Assembly (NCBI GenBank): GCA_902168105.1 | Contig: CABHOY010000075.1 | Span: forward strand, 434,001-498,000 | DNA from: an uncultured Flavihumibacter sp. | GTDB taxonomy: Bacteria; Bacteroidota; Bacteroidia; Chitinophagales; Chitinophagaceae | DNA length: 64,000 nt | Reading direction: 5' to 3' | Shown here: positions 17,059-24,921 of the stretch, in pieces | Numbering within the stretch: the first letter of the stretch is position 1 | Layout: each line of letters starts with the position of its first letter | Program-made: the position numbers and the translations under genes | The notes under the pieces: generated by a model | What the model was told of the DNA's origin: nothing | What the model saw: only the letters and a program-made list of their open reading frames with translations | Databases searched by the model: none

Positions 17059-18132
17059 ATGAAGATAAGCCGTCCCATTTCCCAGCTGTTATTTACGCTA
17101 TTATCAATTGTTATTTTTGCCTCCTGTAAGTCGAAAGTCAGATATGAAACAGGCACTCTTTCAGATGTTTTTAAAATAGCAAGGGAAGAGAACAAAAAAG
17201 TATTTATACTAATTAGTGATTCAACATGTACTCGTTGCGAAGCGTTCACTGAGTTCCTTGATACATTGCCTGGACTTGCAGATGTGTTTAATAAAGAGTA
17301 TATTTCTTATAAGGTTGACCTACATGTTCCTCAACAGAAAGTTGCCGGACAGATATTTAAAGCTTCGTCAGTACCATTCCCCTATTTCCTTGACGCAAAT
17401 GGAAAGATACTCGCTTTTGGATTCCCAAATAGTATAGGTTTTAAAATTGATAATCTTGACAGTATCTATATCGATGAATACAAATTCAGAGAAATATTTC
17501 AGCTTAATATTTCGAAATATAAGTATACGCAAATGGTATATTATTCTCTTAATGCGTATCTGGAAGCACAGGCTATTCCTCAGAACAAAGGGACACTAAC
17601 ACACGCCCTGGAACTCGCCCAAAAGTCTGTTGAAATAGGGCGTTATCCATATAATCTTTATCAGGTTTACAGTTTTAGCAGAAGGTCAGGTCTGAATGAA
17701 CTTGCTGATAGTTATCAGCAGAAGCTTGTAGGAAATTATACATCAAAGGACAAATTTTTGTATGCTTCTATGATGAACGGTATAGGGTTGTCTGGTGATT
17801 TATTTGCCGAAGCTCCTGCAATTGATAGCCCGGATTTGGTATTTGGCAATGATGTGCTAGTGGCTAATAAGGTGGTGGGAGGAAGTGATCTTTATTTTAC
17901 TTTTCATTTTACGAATACCAGTACTTATCCAATAAAGATAGAAAGGGTAGAGCATCAATGTACCTGTATAGAGTTCCAATGGCCCTCGAAAGCAATTCTT
18001 CCTTCCGATACCGGGAGTATACATGGCATATACCATACCTCAGAACTTGGTCCTTATGACAAGGAGATATTTGTTCATATGAATTCAGGAGCGTCCCTTA
18101 AAACCCTTCATTTGAAGGGAATCGTGTTATAA
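17059..18132 (+). CDS. Lipoprotein with thioredoxin-like domain and C-terminal DUF1573 domain
   Basis: A 357-residue lipoprotein: lipobox IFASC with Cys23. A thioredoxin-like domain follows, KKVFILISDSTCTRCEAF, with redox pair Cys57-Cys60. The middle (about 155-250) is helical and TPR-like. The C-terminus (about 255-357) is a DUF1573-type immunoglobulin-like domain (FTNTSTYPIKIERVEHQCTC). The combination suggests a periplasmic redox or chaperone factor tethered to a membrane. It directly precedes the CBM1 small-protein gene by 49 bases. The function is not established. Confidence 0.75.
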   Translation: MKISRPISQLLFTLLSIVIFASCKSKVRYETGTLSDVFKIAREENKKVFILISDSTCTRCEAFTEFLDTLPGLADVFNKEYISYKVDLHVPQQKVAGQIFKASSVPFPYFLDANGKILAFGFPNSIGFKIDNLDSIYIDEYKFREIFQLNISKYKYTQMVYYSLNAYLEAQAIPQNKGTLTHALELAQKSVEIGRYPYNLYQVYSFSRRSGLNELADSYQQKLVGNYTSKDKFLYASMMNGIGLSGDLFAEAPAIDSPDLVFGNDVLVANKVVGGSDLYFTFHFTNTSTYPIKIERVEHQCTCIEFQWPSKAILPSDTGSIHGIYHTSELGPYDKEIFVHMNSGASLKTLHLKGIVL

Positions 18133-18181
18133 TTCTTTCTCTCCCAACTTTTTCTTTTGTTAACATTTAAATCAATTCAAA

Positions 18182-18583
18182 ATGAAAAAATTGCTTCTAT
18201 GTATGGCAATTATCAGCAGCATTGCTGCTATCCTTTTAGGTAGTATTTCAAACTTAAATGCCCAGCAGGCAGGCTGGGGGCAATGCGGCGGTGGCCCGTG
18301 GACGGGAGAAACGACTTGCGTATCTGGTTGGACTTGTGTGTACATAAATGAGTTTTATTCTCAATGCCAACCAGGTTCTTCCGGTCCCGGATGTCCCCCA
18401 CAGACTTGCACCGCAGGCGGCTGTGGTTCATCTTCCTGTTCTATCAAATCACCGGATACGCCGATAGGCGGTGGTGCTGAAAAATCGGTTACCGCGAGTA
18501 CTGGATATTTTGCTTGTTGCTACAAGGAGGAGTGGTCAGGTAATATATATGCAAATTCATACCCTAATTCATGCTGTAACTAG
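18182..18583 (+). CDS. Small secreted Cys-rich protein with a fungal-type CBM1 cellulose-binding module
   Basis: A 133-residue protein: signal peptide (residues 1-27, ending SNLNA), then a CBM1 at about 30-64. Its cysteines C35, C46, C52 and C62 have spacing 11-6-10, identical to the CBM1 of Trichoderma Cel7A. The flat-face aromatics are present (W32, F58-Y59), as are N56 and Q61 and the hallmark WGQCGG and YSQC. Residues 71-86 carry four cysteines exactly five apart, and the tail has two CC pairs (112-113, 131-132). CBM1 is known almost only from fungi. The tail resembles no family I can name. Neighbouring thioredoxins and the RND pump suggest folding and export (inference). Confidence 0.85.
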   Translation: MKKLLLCMAIISSIAAILLGSISNLNAQQAGWGQCGGGPWTGETTCVSGWTCVYINEFYSQCQPGSSGPGCPPQTCTAGGCGSSSCSIKSPDTPIGGGAEKSVTASTGYFACCYKEEWSGNIYANSYPNSCCN

Positions 18584-18677
18584 ATATTACGGTTGCATTC
18601 CTTAAACGGCTTTCATGAAAACATGCAATTTATATGCACAGACATATTTGAATGTTTGCTGTGTGGGCTAAAATGGG

Positions 18678-18707
18678 GCCGTTACAACTCTTCGGAGTTG
18701 TAATGGC
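18678..18707 (+). terminator. UUCG-capped hairpin between the CBM1 protein gene and the transporter genes
   Basis: GCCGTTACAACTC (18678-18690) pairs with GAGTTGTAATGGC (18695-18707) around a TTCG tetraloop, with one G-U pair in 13. A T-rich stretch (TTCTCTCTATTATTTTC) follows. It should act as a partial terminator or a 3' stabiliser, so that the small protein is made in excess of the downstream exporter proteins. Confidence 0.75.
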
Positions 18708-18743
18708 TTCTCTCTATTATTTTCTTTAACAATCCTCTGTAGA

Positions 18744-19994
18744 ATGCATAAGAGTCTTATTATATTAGCATTTGCAATCTCAAGTTGCAGTAGCAAAACA
18801 CCAACCGAAGAACGTAGTCCTATACGTTATGACGCTGTTACGCATAATGAAAATCTTCTAAAAATTAAAGTGAAATTGCCAGCGGATGCATTGAAGCTTT
18901 CGCAAGTGTCCGGTGAATATAATATTGTCCGTCCCGACAGTAAGGAAGATCATATGTTCGGAGAAATAGGACAATTAAAAATAATGAGTGACAAATATGT
19001 GATCTTTGACGATATCTCTTCGGCTGTATTATTATTTGATAAACAAGGGAAATTTGTCAGTAAGATAAAAGCAGGCTCAGTAGATTCAATCAACCTGCAG
19101 TCTATTGATGCTATAGATACGTACCAGGATAAAATATATATTAAGAGTAGCAAAAGCAATAATGTGTCGGTATTTTCGCCCGATGGCCATCTGCTGAAGC
19201 AAAATAAACTGCGGTTTTTCTACAAGAACTTTATGGTACTTAATGATCGGGAGGATCTATTAATGAATACCGATAAACTGATTAATTATACATACGCAAG
19301 TGATACAATTGTTCCTGACTGCGCCAATATGTATATTCTTACATCAGGTGAATCTCAGCATCAGGTCGGCCAATCTTCTCTGACAAACACACCCAAACTG
19401 AGACGTTATTTCCCCTTTAGCCGCAAAATGTTCCCGAATGGGTCACTACGTTATTATGTACATAATCCATTCAGCCGCTCAGGTAATGAGGTATATTACA
19501 ATCTTGTTTTCAGCGATACCATTTATAGCGTTACGACTCCTGATGTAGTCAAACCTAAGTATGTGATAGACTTTGGTGACCATACAAGTACCTTCGACCT
19601 TTTACATAAGACCGGAGATGAAATAGCAGGATACTTTAATAAACAGGCCTCTGAAGCATTTATGGTATCTAATTTCTTTGAGACGCCTTCGTTCATTCAT
19701 TTTGGATATGTATATGCAGGCCGCTACTATACGGCCATTTATTCGAAGGCAAGCGGAAAAACAATAACAGGAATACTTGAAAATGATCTTTTTGCCCAGG
19801 ATCTGATGTTTATTGCAGCTGATGGAGATGACTTTCTGGCTACTGTTAAGCCTTACAAAATGAAAGAAGCGGTAAAAAATTCTGCCAGATCGAAAGCCGA
19901 TCCTGAAGCCTTGCAGAAACTTGCCTCGATGTCGGCGACTATGACGGATAATGATAATGAAATGATAGTTCGTTGTAAATTCAAAGCATTCTAA
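18744..19994 (+). CDS. Six-bladed beta-propeller lipoprotein (DUF5128/BF3164-like)
   Basis: A 416-residue lipoprotein: lipobox ISSC with Cys15. The body has repeated propeller strands, best seen in SSAVLLFDKQGKFVSKI and NNVSVFSPDGHLLKQNK, matching the Bacteroidota six-bladed propeller family. These lipoproteins are often encoded near small exported peptides in this phylum (family knowledge from memory); their function is unknown. It lies just after the hairpin at 18678-18707 and two bases before the next ATG, so it is the first gene of the downstream transporter segment. Confidence 0.78.
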   Translation: MHKSLIILAFAISSCSSKTPTEERSPIRYDAVTHNENLLKIKVKLPADALKLSQVSGEYNIVRPDSKEDHMFGEIGQLKIMSDKYVIFDDISSAVLLFDKQGKFVSKIKAGSVDSINLQSIDAIDTYQDKIYIKSSKSNNVSVFSPDGHLLKQNKLRFFYKNFMVLNDREDLLMNTDKLINYTYASDTIVPDCANMYILTSGESQHQVGQSSLTNTPKLRRYFPFSRKMFPNGSLRYYVHNPFSRSGNEVYYNLVFSDTIYSVTTPDVVKPKYVIDFGDHTSTFDLLHKTGDEIAGYFNKQASEAFMVSNFFETPSFIHFGYVYAGRYYTAIYSKASGKTITGILENDLFAQDLMFIAADGDDFLATVKPYKMKEAVKNSARSKADPEALQKLASMSATMTDNDNEMIVRCKFKAF

Positions 19995-19996
19995 CG

Positions 19997-20638
19997 ATGA
20001 AAATAAAACTTATCACCGGTATCCTGATCTTATCCGTAACATTAAACATTTTCTTTTTTATATCAAGAAGTAGAGCCGTTCGCGCTGCGAAATATCCTGT
20101 TGCAAACGAGGCACTAATCCAAACGCTTAAAGTCAAGGAAGCAAATAGTACGTTACTACAGGAGACTTGTCAGACATTTATGCTGGAGCAGTTCCGTAAT
20201 GAAGAATTGTCATTTCCTAAACAACTACACCTTTCCGGAGGAGAGACAATAGATACAAAAAAGTTGTTACCAGGATCTAGCAGTGTTTTGGTTTTTAGAT
20301 TTGACAAGAATGCCTGCTCCTCCTGTATTGAAAATGAACTTGCCAATATTGCAGCTTTGAGAGATAGTGTGGATATGTCGCGTGTTGTTATTTTGGCCTC
20401 GTCTTTTAATAACGCAAATCACGCGAAGATGTACATGGAGCGCTTTAATGTTGATTATAAGGTTTATAATGTTTTAAATGATGAACTTGGATTCACAACA
20501 GAAAGTGCAGTTCAGCCATGTTATTTTGTACTGGATAAAGCATTGAAATCAACTTTGTTCTTCATACCGGACAAAAATAATCCGGTTCTTTCCATCAATT
20601 ATTTGCAGCTTGTCCAAACGCGTTTTTTGAATAATTAA
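19997..20638 (+). CDS. Membrane-anchored thioredoxin-like protein with CxxC
   Basis: A 213-residue protein with one N-terminal membrane anchor (residues 5-23) and a periplasmic thioredoxin-like domain. The redox motif is FRFDKNACSSCIENEL with Cys107 and Cys110, and AVQPCYFVLDK occupies the place of the cis-proline strand. It is the third thioredoxin-fold protein of the island. It starts two bases after the propeller gene and ends nine bases before the adaptor ATG, so it is surely co-transcribed with them. A role in disulfide chemistry of the exported protein is inference. Confidence 0.7.
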   Translation: MKIKLITGILILSVTLNIFFFISRSRAVRAAKYPVANEALIQTLKVKEANSTLLQETCQTFMLEQFRNEELSFPKQLHLSGGETIDTKKLLPGSSSVLVFRFDKNACSSCIENELANIAALRDSVDMSRVVILASSFNNANHAKMYMERFNVDYKVYNVLNDELGFTTESAVQPCYFVLDKALKSTLFFIPDKNNPVLSINYLQLVQTRFLNN

Positions 20639-20647
20639 TTGTGTGAT

Positions 20648-21721
20648 ATGAAAGTCGGTATGATAGTGATATTGGTTTATTGTGTATGTTCTGTGCTGGC
20701 CTGTAATTCTTCGTCAACGAAAACAGATGAGCAGGGGTATATCTCTTCTGAAAAGGAAGACAGTTTTTTCGTCACAAAGGTCAAGGTGCATACCACTGTG
20801 ATCAGCGATTTTGATCAACAGGTTCTTACGAATGGGAAACTTGAGGCGAAACAATTGGTTGTAATAAAGTTTCCTTTTAATGAACGCATCAGGAGTGTCA
20901 ACATAAAAAATGGACAACGCGTACGCAAGTCAGAAATTCTCGCTGAGCTTGATAAAACTGCTTTACAGCGGAAATTTGTACGCATGAAAGACGCCTGGGA
21001 ACGTTCAATTATAGCGCTCGATGATAAACTCATTGATTATGGATACCGTTTGGCCGATACGGCTCATGTGCCGAGAAATATTCTTAAGATGGCTAAAATC
21101 AAGAGTAATTATATATCATCATGGCTTGATCTGGAAGATACTAAGTACGAAATAGAGCAGGCTAGTATTACTGCACCTGTTGATGGTATAATAGCCGATG
21201 TGGAAGCCAAACCAGGTAACTACGCAGATGCATATAATTACAGATTTTGTTCTTTGATCTCTACCGGAGAAATGCTGGTCACTTTTGCTTTACTGGAATC
21301 TGATATAGTCTATCTTAGGGAGGGAATGAATGTCTTCGTCAGTGGCTATGGTGGAAAGAACAAAATGATCAAAGGGCACTTGTATTCAATTAACCCCCTG
21401 ATTGATAAGGATGGTATGATCAAGGCACAAGCAACTGTTTCCATATCTGATAACACTTACCTGAGTGGCATGAATGTTAAAGTAAGTGTTATAAACACGA
21501 TACCAGCAAAGCTCAGTGTGCCCAAAGAAGCAATTATACAGAAACAGAATCACAAGGTTGTTTTTACTGTTGAAAATGGAACTGCAAAATTAAACTATGT
21601 AGAAACCGGACCGGATAATGAGAAAAGCGTGATTATAACTTCTGGCCTGAAACCTGGGCAAAAGGTAATTGTCACTAATCCTGAATTACTGACCAATGGT
21701 ACCAATGTAATTATTGAATAA
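20648..21721 (+). CDS. RND efflux periplasmic adaptor (HlyD/AcrA-like) lipoprotein
   Basis: A 357-residue membrane-fusion protein with lipobox VLAC (Cys19). The biotinyl-lipoyl-like half-motifs are RIRSVNIKNGQRVRKSEILA and ITAPVDGIIADVEAKPGNYA, separated by a short coiled-coil hairpin. A beta-barrel (MLVTFALLESDIVYLREGMN) and a membrane-proximal domain follow. It would link the two RND permeases to TolC. I use the ATG at 20648, not the TTG at 20639. The next permease gene may start at a TTG overlapping this stop or at the ATG 13 bases further on. Confidence 0.88.
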   Translation: MKVGMIVILVYCVCSVLACNSSSTKTDEQGYISSEKEDSFFVTKVKVHTTVISDFDQQVLTNGKLEAKQLVVIKFPFNERIRSVNIKNGQRVRKSEILAELDKTALQRKFVRMKDAWERSIIALDDKLIDYGYRLADTAHVPRNILKMAKIKSNYISSWLDLEDTKYEIEQASITAPVDGIIADVEAKPGNYADAYNYRFCSLISTGEMLVTFALLESDIVYLREGMNVFVSGYGGKNKMIKGHLYSINPLIDKDGMIKAQATVSISDNTYLSGMNVKVSVINTIPAKLSVPKEAIIQKQNHKVVFTVENGTAKLNYVETGPDNEKSVIITSGLKPGQKVIVTNPELLTNGTNVIIE

Positions 21722-21734
21722 CATTCCTATATCA

Positions 21735-24700
21735 ATGAAGTTGCAGGCATTTTCAGTGATTATATTTTTTTTCGCTTTTTCGCTCATTGGTTATTTTCTG
21801 ATTCCCCTTTTACCAGTTCGATTAATGTCAGAAAGGGGATCTCGTGTTATTGCTATCTATAGCAGCTACCCGGGAGCCTCTGCTGCTAAGGTAGAGCAGG
21901 ATATATCGCTAAAACTCGAGGGCGTGATTGCGACCCTCAGAGGAGTGAATAATATCCGTACCGTGTCGCTACCTGACCAAAGCAGCATAGCTGTTACGCT
22001 GGACGAGGATGTGAAGGTCCGGGAAGCTAAACTTGAAATATCTACACTTGTACGGCAACTTTATAAAAGTTTTCCTCCTAACGTATCATACCCGCTGATT
22101 ATTGGGGACGATGGTAATACGAACGGTAATATTGAAAGTAGAGTCATGTTATCTTATACCTTAAGTGGCCCGTCTACAGCAAAGCAATTATTGGAATACT
22201 TTAATAGACACGTGCGGTCTGTCTTTGACCATATTGATGGTGTGAAAAAGGTGCTTATTAGAGGTATGCCGAAAACACAGCTCGTTATCAGATACGATGA
22301 GGAAAAAATGAAATCGCAGGGCTTATCGTCCGGTGATATCAGTAACGCCGTCGGAAAATATTTGCGTAGACAGCAATTAGGAAAGGTGTCCGAATTGGAT
22401 AGTGAAGGAAGAGAACATCGGTTGTACATCACGCTTAGTGAGATGGTAGAAGAAAATGAAGTTAATTGGCAGCAGGTGCCGGTTGCAAATATTGCTGGCC
22501 ATACTGTGGTGCTTGGTGATATAAGCAGTACACAGATAGAGGAGGAGGATGTAAAAGGCTATCTTAAAGTGAACGGAATGCATGCAATAAACATTGACCT
22601 GATTGCTTCGGGATATCAGAATTTTTTAAAGGCTGAGAACAGCGCCAATGAAATAACGCAGCAATTGAATGAGAGACTTCCGGCACAATATAAACTGATA
22701 CTGCAGAAAAACGAAGTTGCCCAAATAAAAAGACAAGGAAATAGCGTTGTCCTTAGAATACTTTTCGTGTTTTTTATGGCCCTTATTCTGGGGCTTATCG
22801 CTATGAAAGGATGGCGACCGTCTACAATTATTATTTTGTCACAGCTGTGTGCGATTGGGATCTGGTGTATTTTTAATTATCTATTCCATTATGAAATCAA
22901 TATACATCTTCTGGTTTCGCTGTGTATCGGATTAATTTTTAGTATTAGTGCTGTAATGATAAGAATGGAATTTAATAACAGCCGTTACTCCTCCTCTATA
23001 CTGAATGCATTAATAGGAGGACATATCGTGCTTATTTGTTCCTCGTATAGTATGCTTGTTGCAGGCGCTTCTTTAAAGTCGGATAATACCAATAGAGTTG
23101 GACCTCTTATTTGTTATATAATTATATCTTTTTTTATCACCTGGCTGCTCATACCAGCGCTTTGTAAGCAGTTACATATAAAGCGGAAATCACATCATGG
23201 CCTTAGATTTAATGTGGTACATAGCCAATTATATGTATTGTTTTCTTACTCTATTCTGTATCGTTGTAGGATATTGTTGACAATAATGATGATACTATTG
23301 TTTGGGATCCCGATATTTTTGCTCCCACAAAGCGTGTCGCAAAAAAATATATGGGGAAATCTGTATAATCAAACGTTTGGATCTGACACCTATCAGTATG
23401 ATATTAAACCCTCGTCAGACAAATGGCTTGGAGGAGTATTAGGTGTCTTTATTAATCAAAAGCCGAAACTCTACAATAATACAGGTGGTGATGGTAAAAC
23501 TGAATTGCATATTAGCATGTCGACGCCTCCTGACGTGTCTTGGGAGAAGTTAAGTATTATCGTTCAGTCTTTCGAAACGTATCTTTCCAATATGCCGCAA
23601 TTGTCGCAATTCAAAAGTACAGTAAGTAATGGGCATGCAAGGATAGAGATTCAATTTAAGGAGGAGCATCAGCAAAGTAGTTTCCCTTTTTATTTAAAGG
23701 CACAATTGGAGGAAAAAGCAGCCGGAACAGGATTGGCGAGTTTTATTATTACAGGAATAGGAGCGGGCTTTGACAATGTAAGAAGAAATGATCTCGGAAA
23801 CTATAGAATCTCTATTGCCGGATATAACTATCAGCAACTATATGAAATTGCATCAGATATTAGAAACATGCTATTGAAACAACCCCGTGTTAAAGCTGCT
23901 TTTATCAGGAATACGACGAACAGTACAGAAAATGAGGGAGAAGGAGTTGCCTACAATTTAAAATTTAACGGCAAGGATGGCCTTATAGTGACAAATGCGG
24001 AGCTTTCAACAATAGGTCGCCTGGGTACACATACCTCTTTAGGGCAAACGAATATTGCCGTTGTACCTATTGGAAGAAAGATGGTTCCTGTGGTGCTCAA
24101 AGCTGCGAACGCAAAAAACGTGGTTGATCTTTGGAAGTTGATGCATGCTCCTCTCATGAAAGATTCAACAGCCTATTTAAGATTGCTGAACATTGGTACG
24201 GTAGACACGATATCCAGATCATCAGGCATAATGCGGGAAAATCAGCAATATACTCAGGTGATACATTATACTTTACTGGGTGATGAGCAATTCGGGGAAC
24301 GGTTTCGCGACAGCATGGTAGTAAAGATCCGGGCTTCCCTGCCCATTGGTTACAAAGTTTCGGAAACTGAAACTATGGAAGAGCTAAGTGCGTCCCGTCA
24401 GTTGTTGTGGGCAATTATATTATCTGTTGCAGGTATTTTTGTGATATGTAGTATAGTGCTGAATAACTTACGGCAATCCCTGGCTATAACCTTAACAGTT
24501 ATTTTTTCTTTCATCGGAATTTTTATTAATGCCTCGTTACTTAATATCCAGTTTAAAGATTGTTATCTGACATTCTTCATAGGGAGTGGATTTGTCGTGA
24601 CGGGAAGTTTATTAGTTGTAAGTCTATACAATGAGTTGCTGTTAAAAGGTCAGTCACGGCGGTTAGCGCTATTGATGTTGATTTCGGTCCGGATGACAGG

Positions 24701-24917
24701 AGGGAAAATATTACTGTCTGCTATCTTTTGCTCATGTGGTTTTCTGTCTTTTCTTAACATACTTGAAACAGAAATGCCTGCTTTTTTACAGATTACATGT
24801 GTAGCGGGTAATATCTTGGTTGCGCTGCCTGCGCAGCTCGTACTATTACCGCTATTCCTGCAAGGCAGGGAACTATGTAACCGGTATAATAGTGTAAAAA
24901 AGATTTCTAAAGCTTAA
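21735..24917 (+). CDS. RND-family permease, divergent member lacking the TM4 proton-relay aspartate
   Basis: A protein of about 1060 residues with RND topology: TM1, large porter loop, TM2-6, second loop, TM7-12. The N-terminal porter region is recognisable (YPGASAAKVEQDISLKLEG). In TM4 the usual acidic motif is replaced: GLIFSISAVMIRME, with Ser405 at the position of the aspartate that is D404 in the next protein. TM10 also lacks the usual polar motif. It is therefore probably unable to move protons alone and likely pairs with the following permease. ATG at 21735; a TTG at 21714 is an alternative overlapping the adaptor gene. Strongly A+T-rich. Confidence 0.85.
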   Translation: MKLQAFSVIIFFFAFSLIGYFLIPLLPVRLMSERGSRVIAIYSSYPGASAAKVEQDISLKLEGVIATLRGVNNIRTVSLPDQSSIAVTLDEDVKVREAKLEISTLVRQLYKSFPPNVSYPLIIGDDGNTNGNIESRVMLSYTLSGPSTAKQLLEYFNRHVRSVFDHIDGVKKVLIRGMPKTQLVIRYDEEKMKSQGLSSGDISNAVGKYLRRQQLGKVSELDSEGREHRLYITLSEMVEENEVNWQQVPVANIAGHTVVLGDISSTQIEEEDVKGYLKVNGMHAINIDLIASGYQNFLKAENSANEITQQLNERLPAQYKLILQKNEVAQIKRQGNSVVLRILFVFFMALILGLIAMKGWRPSTIIILSQLCAIGIWCIFNYLFHYEINIHLLVSLCIGLIFSISAVMIRMEFNNSRYSSSILNALIGGHIVLICSSYSMLVAGASLKSDNTNRVGPLICYIIISFFITWLLIPALCKQLHIKRKSHHGLRFNVVHSQLYVLFSYSILYRCRILLTIMMILLFGIPIFLLPQSVSQKNIWGNLYNQTFGSDTYQYDIKPSSDKWLGGVLGVFINQKPKLYNNTGGDGKTELHISMSTPPDVSWEKLSIIVQSFETYLSNMPQLSQFKSTVSNGHARIEIQFKEEHQQSSFPFYLKAQLEEKAAGTGLASFIITGIGAGFDNVRRNDLGNYRISIAGYNYQQLYEIASDIRNMLLKQPRVKAAFIRNTTNSTENEGEGVAYNLKFNGKDGLIVTNAELSTIGRLGTHTSLGQTNIAVVPIGRKMVPVVLKAANAKNVVDLWKLMHAPLMKDSTAYLRLLNIGTVDTISRSSGIMRENQQYTQVIHYTLLGDEQFGERFRDSMVVKIRASLPIGYKVSETETMEELSASRQLLWAIILSVAGIFVICSIVLNNLRQSLAITLTVIFSFIGIFINASLLNIQFKDCYLTFFIGSGFVVTGSLLVVSLYNELLLKGQSRRLALLMLISVRMTGGKILLSAIFCSCGFLSFLNILETEMPAFLQITCVAGNILVALPAQLVLLPLFLQGRELCNRYNSVKKISKA

Positions 24918-24921
24918 ATCT

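Noticed and set aside
21714..21734. TTG start for the first island RND permease overlapping the adaptor gene
   Set aside because: Possible, but the ATG at 21735 directly precedes the first membrane segment. I keep it as an alternative only.
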